The translations under genes and the position numbers were made by a program. From the IMG/VR virus record IMGVR_UViG_3300049216_000114, positions 1-40,945 of that record: a stretch of 40,945 nucleotides of DNA; one strand, written 5' to 3'. The DNA is from a virus. Positions within the stretch are counted from its first letter, which is position 1. Each line of letters opens with the position of its first letter. The notes beneath the pieces are model-generated. The model searched no databases and was not told the origin of the DNA. It worked only from the letters and a program-made list of their open reading frames with translations. Shown piece by piece: positions 27,860-36,700 of the stretch.

Positions 27860-29197
27860 CTATGCGAATGAGCCAGTCAGGATGTAGTTGTCGCCGCCCG
27901 AGGCGAGCTGGCGCAGGAACACCGACTCCCACTGGGCAGTGATCGTGTGGCTCGCCGAGTCGACGCCGTTGATCGTGACGCCGGCTGCGGCCGTGATGGT
28001 GACAGCACCCGTTCCCGTCTGGTCGAACTGGCAGTGGAAGATCCCGTAGGAACTGGGAACGCCGGTCGGCAGCGTGAAGGTGCTGGGGGACGACGACGAC
28101 ACGTCCACAACCTGACCACCGTAGGTCGAGTCCATCGTCACGGTCCCGGACTCGGGCAGCACGGAGGCGAACGGCGACGTCGGGAACAGCGCGTCCCCAC
28201 TGGAGGACCAGTCGTCGCTCGTCTTAGGTCCGTGCAGGAAAGGCGGCGTCGAGCCGAAGTCGATGAACCAGTCGCCGTTCTGTCCGATGGAGTTGTCGGG
28301 GTTGGCACCCGAAGACAGGCTTCCGGCGAAAACAGTGCCGGTCCCGCTGGTGATCTCTCCGCTGGTAGGCCACGTCGACCCGGTCTTCGGCCCGTAGAGC
28401 TGGAATGCGCCCGGCGTTGTGACGTCGAGGAAGTAATCACCGGCGTTCCCGATGTCACTGGGCGGGTAGGCCGCACCGGTATCGACCGGACCGAGAAGCT
28501 CAAACGGGACCGTGGCCGCTGCTGCGGCGCCAGGTGAATGGCTGCCAGCTCCGCTGTTGATGAACAACGCCTCCGGAAGCGGAGACACGAGCAGCCCATG
28601 CACGCCCTCGATGGCGTTGGTGACCTCGACCGGGCTGGTGGCAGCACCCGTCTGATAGAAGTGCACGGCCCAGGTGCCGGGCTCCGACGCGCCGTAGAAA
28701 GCCTCGTCGGGCGTCCCGGCGGGAAGGTTGACGGGCGTGGAGAACGTGCCGGTGAGCTTGCCTTCGCCGGTCACAGCGGGTGCGGCACCGGACGGGTAGA
28801 AGTTGGTGCCGAACAACGCGCCGATCTCAGCCACCACCGTCGCGCTCGTGGCGTTCCACCACGAAATGCTGTCAACGGTCATGGCACCCGTGAGGGTGAA
28901 GGGCTGGTGCATCTCGTTCGCGTAGCCGCCCGCGAAGCTCAGGCCCGCAGGCGCGTCCGGGTTGTCGGTGTAGGCGCTGATGTCGTTGAGCGCCGTCGTG
29001 CCGACGATCAGATTGCCGTTGCCCGTACCGCCGCCACCACCGCCACCGCCGGCGGGTGTGATGTCTACCCAAGCGCCCGAGCGCACGACGTGCAGATGGC
29101 CGTCGTTGGTGAACAGGGCGTAGCCGTCAGGCAGGCCCGTGACACTGGGAGGAGACGACAGGGAGTCGTCCTCATAGAGGAACTGGCGAGTGGTCAT
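27860..29197 (-). CDS. Tail fibre or minor tail protein, 445 aa
   Basis: ATG 29197 has GAGGAG at good spacing. The protein begins MTTRQFLYEDDSL, has a Gly-run (PAGGGGGGGGTGNG) at about 50-60, then a beta-rich domain (about 65-280) that looks like a jelly-roll or lectin-like fold. Two repeats of a fibre motif follow: NAGDYFLD...QLYGPKTG and QNGDWFID...FLHGPKTS. The last 90 residues (SVLPESGTVTMDSTYGG on) match the shape of C-terminal trimer domains. It is the last tail gene before the lysis genes, so it is a good candidate for receptor binding. Confidence 0.75.
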   Translation of the reverse strand: MTTRQFLYEDDSLSSPPSVTGLPDGYALFTNDGHLHVVRSGAWVDITPAGGGGGGGGTGNGNLIVGTTALNDISAYTDNPDAPAGLSFAGGYANEMHQPFTLTGAMTVDSISWWNATSATVVAEIGALFGTNFYPSGAAPAVTGEGKLTGTFSTPVNLPAGTPDEAFYGASEPGTWAVHFYQTGAATSPVEVTNAIEGVHGLLVSPLPEALFINSGAGSHSPGAAAAATVPFELLGPVDTGAAYPPSDIGNAGDYFLDVTTPGAFQLYGPKTGSTWPTSGEITSGTGTVFAGSLSSGANPDNSIGQNGDWFIDFGSTPPFLHGPKTSDDWSSSGDALFPTSPFASVLPESGTVTMDSTYGGQVVDVSSSSPSTFTLPTGVPSSYGIFHCQFDQTGTGAVTITAAAGVTINGVDSASHTITAQWESVFLRQLASGGDNYILTGSFA

Positions 29198-29208
29198 GGG
29201 TCGTCTCC

Positions 29209-30492
29209 TCAGACGGTCGTCAGCAGCAGGGCGCCGCTTGTATCGAGGGTCAGGTCGTAACTGCCGGTCGGCGTCACCAATCGAGGTCCGGTCCCTGCGG
29301 TGTAGACCTGGTCCCGAGTGGCATCGACAGTCGCACCATTGGTCGTGACCAACGTGCCACCTTCCTCGACGGTCAAGCGCCAGACGTCGGTGCTGGTGTC
29401 GAAGCACGGTCCCGACCCGATGGGGTACGGCGTGCCGAAGATGCCGTACGTCGTGTCGCCAGGACTGATGGCGATGAGCGAGCCGGCCGAGTTCACGTCC
29501 ACCCGGTAGGGCGTGCCGTCACTGGCGAGCAGGATCGGGTTCTCGACGTAGCCGCCGGCCGCACCGCCGCCACCTCCACCGCCTCCACCGACGACACCGA
29601 AGCTGGCGATCGTCTGGCTGGCGTACGGCGGCTGGCCGGTCAGCGTGGCAGCGCCGACGTCGGTGTAGGTGGTGACGATGCCACCGCCGCCTCCCGAGAC
29701 CGTCTGGGTGACCGTGGCGACAAGGGCCGGGCTGGTGAAGGTGTCGTCTCCGATGGAGCGGTAGAGCTTCCAGCCCGGAAGCGTGCCGACCAGGCTGGCG
29801 TCAGCACTGGCGATGTCGATCGTCGTGGAGTAGGTGCCGGGCAGGCTCACGCCGGAGGTCGGCAGCGCCTGCGTCGGGTCATAGTTGATGTCGCTGGGAT
29901 AGACCGCACCCGTGTCGTTGAAGACGGTGCCGGCCACGATCTGGTGGACCTTGTAGCCAGCGACGTCGGCGGGTCCCTGCCGGTAGACGTTGTAGGTGCC
30001 GCTCTCCGACGCGGTGACCGTGACGGAGCTCTGACCCGCTTGGAGGGTGATGCTCGCACTCGCGGAGATGTCGCTCTCGACACCGGCGGTGACCTGGGTC
30101 AGCCAGTAGGTGTAGTTGCCCAGGACCAGGTTTCCACCCGTACCGCCAGTCACCGCCGGCAGCGCGGGACCTGCCGCGATGTCAGGCGTCGACAGGTTCA
30201 GCGTGGCCGAGCGCCCCGTCTCCAAGCCGTTCTGGTCGAGGTACGTGACGCAGTAGTAGAGCTGGAGACCGGGCGCGAAGCTGCCGCCCGTGTCGACGAC
30301 AGCGCCCGTTGGCGGCCCGGACGGGTTGGCCAGCGGCCCGTGCGTCTCGTGGGTGTGCGCCTCGAAGGCCGTGAACAGCTTGTCCACGGCGTCGATGTCG
30401 ATGTTGGCGAACTTGTAGCCATCGTCCTGGATGCTGCCGCCGACCAAACCGCCGAACTTGTTGAAGCCGAAGCGGCTCGTGAACGTGCTCAT
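29209..30492 (-). CDS. Minor tail protein, 427 aa
   Basis: The ATG has AGGAGG at good spacing and overlaps the previous stop as ATGA. The N-terminal 60 residues contain DGYKFANIDIDAVDKLFTAFEAHTHETHG, a His-rich segment common at the start of siphovirus fibre proteins. Two beta-rich repeats follow (about 75-190 and 195-290) with YYCVTYLDQNGLETG and GTYNVYRQGP, typical of Fn3-like domains. A Gly-run (about 300-310) leads to a C-terminal beta domain. It likely forms part of the tail tip. Confidence 0.75.
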   Translation of the reverse strand: MSTFTSRFGFNKFGGLVGGSIQDDGYKFANIDIDAVDKLFTAFEAHTHETHGPLANPSGPPTGAVVDTGGSFAPGLQLYYCVTYLDQNGLETGRSATLNLSTPDIAAGPALPAVTGGTGGNLVLGNYTYWLTQVTAGVESDISASASITLQAGQSSVTVTASESGTYNVYRQGPADVAGYKVHQIVAGTVFNDTGAVYPSDINYDPTQALPTSGVSLPGTYSTTIDIASADASLVGTLPGWKLYRSIGDDTFTSPALVATVTQTVSGGGGGIVTTYTDVGAATLTGQPPYASQTIASFGVVGGGGGGGGGAAGGYVENPILLASDGTPYRVDVNSAGSLIAISPGDTTYGIFGTPYPIGSGPCFDTSTDVWRLTVEEGGTLVTTNGATVDATRDQVYTAGTGPRLVTPTGSYDLTLDTSGALLLTTV

Positions 30493-31097
30493 GCGTTACC
30501 TCCTCCAGAGACGTCCTGCGGCACCGGGTTGTAGCTCAGACCCTCGAAGACGATGTGATGCTCGATCGTCGTGATGTAACTGGTGGGCGAAGGTACGTTA
30601 ACCCCGAAGTCAGCATGGGAGCCTGCCTGGCCAGTCAGTGAACTCACGAAGATCAGGACGTTGGCACCCGTGTAGACAGTGTTGCCCTGGCCGTCAGTCT
30701 TCGTGACCCACGAGCGCACGCCGACAGAAACGATGATGCCGCGCAGGAAGCGACGAAGCGCCCACTCGAGCCCACCCGGGGTAGGGCCGTCAGACTCGCC
30801 GCTGTTGTAGTAGGTAACCCCGTATTCGCCAGCCAGTAGGATCGTCGTCAAGTTGACAGTGTCTGCGACGTCGGGCGAGACGGGAATGCTGGGGTCGTAG
30901 CCCGACAGCAGCACGTAGCCGGTGTTGACGATGGGTCGTTCGTTGAGGAACGGCGTGTCGAAGGTGACCGGCGTGACGATGTTGCCCGAGCCGCGAGTCG
31001 CGATGACAGCCGACTGCCGGGTGGTCTTCGCCGCGTTGAACAGCGACCGCGCGACGTAGGCGCCGTGCTGCTGGAGTGCGGTCAGCGTGTCGGTCAT
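30489..31097 (-). CDS. Minor tail protein, 202 aa
   Basis: ATG 31097 makes an ATGA overlap with the large minor tail gene. The N-terminal 40 residues are helical (LQQHGAYVARSLFNAAKT). The rest is beta-rich with FDTPFLNERPIVNTGYVLL and ends IEHHIVFEGLSYNPVPQD. The length and position (third gene after the tape measure) fit a tail-tip or baseplate component. No named family is recognised. Confidence 0.7.
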   Translation of the reverse strand: MTDTLTALQQHGAYVARSLFNAAKTTRQSAVIATRGSGNIVTPVTFDTPFLNERPIVNTGYVLLSGYDPSIPVSPDVADTVNLTTILLAGEYGVTYYNSGESDGPTPGGLEWALRRFLRGIIVSVGVRSWVTKTDGQGNTVYTGANVLIFVSSLTGQAGSHADFGVNVPSPTSYITTIEHHIVFEGLSYNPVPQDVSGGGNA

Positions 31098-33280
31098 GTG
31101 CTTCCGTTCTCCGCATAGGCGGGTGCCTGGCCGAGCGTCTTGAGGTACTCCTGGGTGTCCTGCGACAGCAGCGTGAAGTCGAAGGCCCAGTAGTCGATGG
31201 GCTGGTTGCCGAGCCAGTTGGTGGTGAGCGTGTAGTTGTACACGCCCGTGCCGAGGTCGATCGCACTGACGATCCCGGAGATGTAGTGCCGGTAGTACTC
31301 GCCGGTGATCTGCTCCTTGATCAGCACCTGGTCGTCGATCTGGAGACGCGGGTAGCCGGGGATGATCACCTGGTCGGTGCGGAACGTGAACATCTGCTGG
31401 AGCGCCACCAGCTCGGCCATGATCCGGCACTCCTTCGCGGAGGCGAACCGATAGTCCGAGTAGACGCCGATGCGGATCTGACCGTCGGGGTTCGGGTTGA
31501 AGCCAGCCACCACCGCGCCGTAGGAACCGTTTGCCGTACTGACGGCGACCCGCTCACGGACGTTCTGGGAGTTCAGCGTCACGAACAGCGACTGGAGCTG
31601 CTTGGTCTCGTCGATGAGGACGGTGTCGTGCGTCCTGGGTGCCGCGCCGCCGACGCGGTCCTCGTCGAGTTCGTAGTAGTTGCCGGTCGTGTAGTAGTTC
31701 GGCAGCCGCCAGACGACGCCGCCGAGGTCTCCGATGAAGAAGACGAAGCCGATCATGTCCTGGATGTACGCGACCGCGTCGGCCATCGTGATGTGGTCCC
31801 AGATGTCAGCGGTGAGACTGACGAGACCGACCGTTCCCGTCTGCGCGAGGTCACCCCAGACGCGACCCTCCTTGAGGGCGGAGTCGTTGCTTGGTGCGTT
31901 CTGTGTCTGCGTGGTGCCGTCGGAGTTGACAAAGCTCGCATCGGTGCGCGGCCAGTAGAAGCCCGACCACAGGCTGAACAGCTTGATCAAATCGGTGAAG
32001 TCCGCATAGTTGCCGAGCCGCTTGGCAGGCGACAGGGTGATCTTCTTCTCCCCGATCACCTGCGAGTACTTGGCGCTCAGCGTCCTGATGCCGGCACGGT
32101 GCACGTACGGCCCGAGTCCGAAGTCCTGGAGGTTGGTCAGGCAGCAGCGGATCTTCGTGGCGCCCTTGATGGGCGAGAACGTGAACGTGGTGGGTGCGTC
32201 GGCGTTGGTCGAACCCGCTGTGACGTAAGGGATGTTCGAGCCGTTGGGACCGGAGATCGGGTCGTCCGGGTTGTAGGGCACGACGTTCGCGCCCTGCCAT
32301 GCACCATCCGCATAAACCGAGATGTATGCCGTGTATGGCCCCTTCACGACGTCCACGGTGACGGCGCTGACCTCGCCGGCGGGCATGTCGCCTTCGACGT
32401 ACTCGAACGAGTAGTCGGCGTTGGGTGCGGCGTTGCCGACCGACAACCAGTAGGTGCTGCGATCGGAGTCGAAGGCGTCGGCCAGACGGTGTCCGTACTC
32501 CGGTGCGTCGCCGTTGTGCACGAGGTTGCTGGAGTGGTCGGGCGTGAGGGTTCCGGACGCGGACTGGGTGACCGGCTGGAGCGCGGTGATGGCCGGCACG
32601 TTCTGGAAGGCGTCGAACGACAGCGGGTACCAGTTGGCCGGCACATTCGGGAACACCGTGATCGTGTCGACGAACAGCCGGCCGAGGTCCCGACCTGTCA
32701 CCACGATGGTGCCGTCCGTGCCGTAGACGACCTGGTCGATCAGCCAGATGCCGGTCTGCACCAGGTTCGCGTCCGCCTCGGGAGCTACGCTCGGGTCGAC
32801 GCCGAAGCCCTCGTACGACTTGATGATCGTGTCTGGGATAAGCAGCGACTGCCACGGGCTGGCGGTGTTACGAGCTCGAGGTGGCAGCACCTTGTTGTAG
32901 CCCACGTTGGTCGACGGCTTGCTCGCCGACAGCGGCGTGTAGTTCGGCGTATAGGCGCCCTGCTGCATCCCCGTCTCGAGACGCCCGAGCGACAGCAGCT
33001 GCGCCGCGACACCGGGCGGGTACGCCTTCACGTTGATGAGGTTCAGCTGGAAGGTGCCGGCTGCCTGGCCGGTGCTCTTGGTCCACGTCCACTGCTGCAC
33101 ATTGGGGAGCTCGATCGGCTCCTGCGTCTGGCCGAAGATCGCTGAGCGGTAGACGTTGCCGGGGACCGCCGTCTCCTTCATGGTCCAGGCACCGACGGTG
33201 ATGCGCACCATCGGACGCTGGGCGCCGACAAAGGCACCCGAGTTCCAGATGGCATCCATCCGGGGCGGGACGTTTCTCAT
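31094..33280 (-). CDS. Large minor tail protein, baseplate or tail-tip, 728 aa
   Basis: ATG 33280 has GAGGAG at good spacing. The first 230 residues resemble a tail-hub region (PNVQQWTWTKSTGQAAGTFQL, GTDGTIVVTGRDLGRLF). About 245-370 holds an inserted jelly-roll, galactose-binding-like module with DAFDSDRSTYWLSVG and GPYTAYISVYADGAW, similar to F5/8 type C-like domains. The C-terminal 300 residues again look like hub domain (ISGIVSAIDLGTGVYNYTL). It probably forms the adsorption apparatus around the tail tip. No peptidase motif was recognised. Confidence 0.75.
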   Translation of the reverse strand: MRNVPPRMDAIWNSGAFVGAQRPMVRITVGAWTMKETAVPGNVYRSAIFGQTQEPIELPNVQQWTWTKSTGQAAGTFQLNLINVKAYPPGVAAQLLSLGRLETGMQQGAYTPNYTPLSASKPSTNVGYNKVLPPRARNTASPWQSLLIPDTIIKSYEGFGVDPSVAPEADANLVQTGIWLIDQVVYGTDGTIVVTGRDLGRLFVDTITVFPNVPANWYPLSFDAFQNVPAITALQPVTQSASGTLTPDHSSNLVHNGDAPEYGHRLADAFDSDRSTYWLSVGNAAPNADYSFEYVEGDMPAGEVSAVTVDVVKGPYTAYISVYADGAWQGANVVPYNPDDPISGPNGSNIPYVTAGSTNADAPTTFTFSPIKGATKIRCCLTNLQDFGLGPYVHRAGIRTLSAKYSQVIGEKKITLSPAKRLGNYADFTDLIKLFSLWSGFYWPRTDASFVNSDGTTQTQNAPSNDSALKEGRVWGDLAQTGTVGLVSLTADIWDHITMADAVAYIQDMIGFVFFIGDLGGVVWRLPNYYTTGNYYELDEDRVGGAAPRTHDTVLIDETKQLQSLFVTLNSQNVRERVAVSTANGSYGAVVAGFNPNPDGQIRIGVYSDYRFASAKECRIMAELVALQQMFTFRTDQVIIPGYPRLQIDDQVLIKEQITGEYYRHYISGIVSAIDLGTGVYNYTLTTNWLGNQPIDYWAFDFTLLSQDTQEYLKTLGQAPAYAENGST

Positions 33281-33290
33281 GACGAGCTCC

Positions 33291-33710
33291 TCACACGCCA
33301 CCATCCGGTCCGCCGAGGATGAGCACCTTGGCGGTGTAGGTGTGCTTGTTCGGGTACTGGCTCGAGCCGGCGGCGATGGCCTGGAAGTCCTCCCAGTAGA
33401 CGGTCCAGATGCGGCCGAAGTGATCGGTGATTGTGGTGATGGCGGTCTTCGCTCGCCAGGTGAGCATCGCGTTGAGGTGATCCTCGGTGAAGATCGTTCC
33501 CTGGAAGGTCATCTCCTGCGGCGGCGTCGCGCCCTCGAAAACCAGCGATTGGCCGCCAACGGCCGTTGTCGTCTTCGTGGTGATCGCTCGAGGCGCCGAG
33601 TAGGGACTCGTCATCTGGTTCGGGTTGATCGGCACCGTGTAGGTGGCCGGATCGGCACCGGGTGTCGGGTCGGTGAAGACCCAACGCAGAAGTCCTACAT
33701 GAAAGGGCAT
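33291..33710 (-). CDS. Minor tail protein next to tape measure, 139 aa
   Basis: The ATG lies two bases below the tape measure stop. The protein is beta-rich (TYTVPINPNQM, EMTFQGTIFTEDHLNAML, HTYTAKVLILGG) and resembles small distal-tail proteins of siphoviruses with a WRAKTAITTITDHFGRIWTVYWEDFQA core. The ribosome binding site is weak, so coupling to the tape measure is likely. An AACGGCCGTT palindrome lies in the gene (33555-33570). Confidence 0.7.
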   Translation of the reverse strand: MPFHVGLLRWVFTDPTPGADPATYTVPINPNQMTSPYSAPRAITTKTTTAVGGQSLVFEGATPPQEMTFQGTIFTEDHLNAMLTWRAKTAITTITDHFGRIWTVYWEDFQAIAAGSSQYPNKHTYTAKVLILGGPDGGV

Positions 33711-33711
33711 G

Positions 33712-36700
33712 TCAGGAGACCGTGACCTTCCTGGTCGTCACGCCGCGCGTCGACAGCGGCTGCTGGCCCAGCGTCTGGCTGATGATCTGCTTCACCGCGT
33801 TGGTGTCGGCGCCGTTGATGGAGAAGTAGACGTTCTGCACGTTGGTCGAGGCGCCCAGGCCGGCGCTTGGATTGGCCTCTTGGACACGAGCGTCGTAGAC
33901 CGTGGGCACCTTGATGTTGCCCAGGTTGAACTGGCCGGAGTACTGCTGGCTTACCGACAGGATGTCGCCGTTGACGGTGTTCAGGTCGTCGATGAGCTGC
34001 TGGTAGCCCTCGCTGCCCTTCTTGGTCGCGGCAAGCTGAGCGGTGAGCGACGTCTTCTGGTTCTCCAGGAAGTCCAGGTACTGCTGGCCCGTCTCCTGAT
34101 GCAGGTTGAACGCCGTCTCCTGGAGCGAGAGCTGCTGCGTGAGGACGGCCTGGATGGCCGCCTCCTGCGCGTTCTCGACGGCGACCTTGTCGGCCGCCGC
34201 GTTGCCAGTACCGCGCTTCTGGTCCTGTGCCTGCTGCACGAGCGCCTGCTGGAGGGCAGCGCGTGCCGTGTCGACCGGGTTCGTCGTGTCGCGGGCCAGC
34301 AGGAACTGGTTGCTCGCGTCGGTGGCGATGGCCTGCGCCAGGGCGTACTGCGCCTGGTTGATGGTGGCCAGCTGCGTGTAGTACGCCGTGGTGCCAGCGG
34401 TGATGCCCGTCAGCGTCTCCTGCGCCGTCGTGAGCGCCGTGGTGGCCTGTGCCAGCGGATCACCCGCACGGGCCGACGCCGTCTGCTGCGCGACCGTCTG
34501 GGCGATGCCCGCTTGCAGGGACGCCAGCTTGGCGTTGGCCACAGCCACGGTGTCCTGCGAGACCTGAGATCCGGTCGCCCCCTGCGCGAGGTCACGCTGC
34601 TGAGTGTTCAGGGCCTGCTCAAGCGCGACCTGGGCCTGCCCCACGGCGTCATCGGAGGCCACACCTACGGCATACGCGGCGTTGATGTCGGAGGTGACCT
34701 GAGCGGCCAGCTGCTGACTGGCCTGGTTGATCTGCGCCTGGAGAGCCTCGCGAGCGCTGACCTCGGAGGTGTTCTTGAGCTCGGCCTGCAAGGTGGCGAT
34801 GTTCGCCTTGATCGTGCCGTCCTTGTCGAGCGGCGAGATCAAGGACTGTGCCAACTGGCCATCGACGCCGATCTGCGTTGTGGTGGCCTGCTGGAGCGCG
34901 AGCTGCGCAGCGGCGATGTTCTGGTTGAGCTGCGACAGCACCTGCTGTCCGCCTGGCGTCTTGACGACTGCTTGCTTGAGCAGCTCGGCTCTCGTCTGCA
35001 AGAGATCCTGCAAGGTCGTGTTGGCGCCAGTGACACCAGCAGGACCGACGGCCGCACCACCCAATGACGCGTTGGTCACCTCGTCCGTGCCGGCCTGCTG
35101 AGCGGTCTGCGTCAGGCCGGTGACGTCGTCGGCAACATCGGCCACCGAGAGGTTGCTGTTGCTCGTCAGGGAAGCGAGCTGAGCACTGACCGCCTGACCG
35201 ATCGAGGTCTTGAGATCGGGCAACAGCTTCGCGATCTGCGCCGCATTCTTTCCGTCGTTCTGGAGCTTGGTGACGGCCGCCTGCACGGCCTGGTCACGCT
35301 CCTGCTGGAGCTGCTGAGCCGTCAGCGGATCGCCGAACGGATCGTTGCTGTTCAGGAACGACTGGATCGACGCGGAGACAGCCGACGAGAGGTCCGTCGA
35401 CTGAGACTTCGTCAGGGTGTCGGCGTTCGATTCGCTGTTAGCTCGCGGCTTGAACAGGAACGACTGCCCGACTCCGAGAGCGTCCTTGAGGAAGCTCGTG
35501 CCGGGAACGCGGAAGCTCGTGCCGGGAACGCCAATGTTGCCGGTGAGCGGGACTGACGTGGACCCGATGGTGGAGTCGGCACTCAGGTCCTGCGCCGCGT
35601 TCGCTCCGACGACGGAGGCGATCTTGGCGAACTGACCAGGAGCGATGAACCCGTTGGCCGCCTTGTTCGCGTCGCTGAGCGCGTCGCTCACAGCATCGAA
35701 CTGCTGCTGTGCAGTGAGACCTACGGCAGCGAGGTTCTTGAGCGACGTCGTCAGACCATTCGTGCCATCCGTGGCGTCCTGGAGATCGACCAGAGCCTCG
35801 TTGGCGTTCGCAGCCGTCTGACCTGCGCCGGCGGTCTGGATCTGCTTGGCCAGGGCCGCGTCCAGCTGCTGCGAACGAGCGCTCGCGGCTGCGTCCCGAC
35901 CGGCCTGGTTCCCGAGCAGCGCGTTGATGGTCGCGCCGAAGAAACCACTGGAATCACGGCGATCCGAGACGGCCTGATTGCCGGCTGCGTTGGCGCCATT
36001 GAGGAAATCATCAGCCGATGTCCCGCCACCGCCGGCCGAGACCTGCGCCGAGAGAACCTTGCTGGTGGCATTGAAGGTCTGGTCGATCAGGAAGGCGCCA
36101 GCGAGAGCCACGCCCAACGGCCCGACGGCTTCCAACAGCCCACTCGCAGCGCCCTTGATGGACGTCGCGAGCGTCCCCACGGCGTCGGTGATAAGCAGGC
36201 CGGACGTCTTGGCGGCGTCAACGACGTCAACGGCGCCAAGATTCAGCGCGGCGCGTCCGACCCCGCTGGAGCCAGTCAGTCCCTCCGCGTCGAGCTGCTC
36301 AGCGCCACGGGTCAGCGCGGAGGTGAGCGCGTCGATGCCGGCAGTGAGCTTCGCTCCTCCGACACCGAAGACGTCGTCCGCGAACTTCGTCTCGGCCGCG
36401 ACTACCTCAGTGGAAGCGGCCTCGATCTTGGCGGCGCTTTCGGCTTCCGCGTCACCGATCGTGCCGGCCGGTCCGGTGGCGCCGATGCCACCGACGCGAG
36501 AACGAGCGTTCCCGGCAATGTTGCCGACGCGGGTGCCCAGGTCGAGCTTGCCGATCAGGTTGGCTGCGAGAGCGATCTCGCCGACCAGGAAGGCAGCTTC
36601 ACGCAGCGGCGCGGGGATGGAGTCGAACACGGCAAGCAACTGCTGCACCGTGTCGAGAACCGGCTTGAAGGCTTCAAGCAGAACGCCCGCACCGGCACCG

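Noticed and set aside
31076-33145. 689-codon plus-strand frame across the large minor tail gene
   Set aside because: It is rich in Val, Arg and Asp without structure, opposite to a tail gene in a consistent leftward operon.
33709-35067. 452-codon plus-strand frame across the tape measure 3' end
   Set aside because: It is a Leu/Arg/Gly-rich shadow of the coiled-coil region of the tape measure gene.
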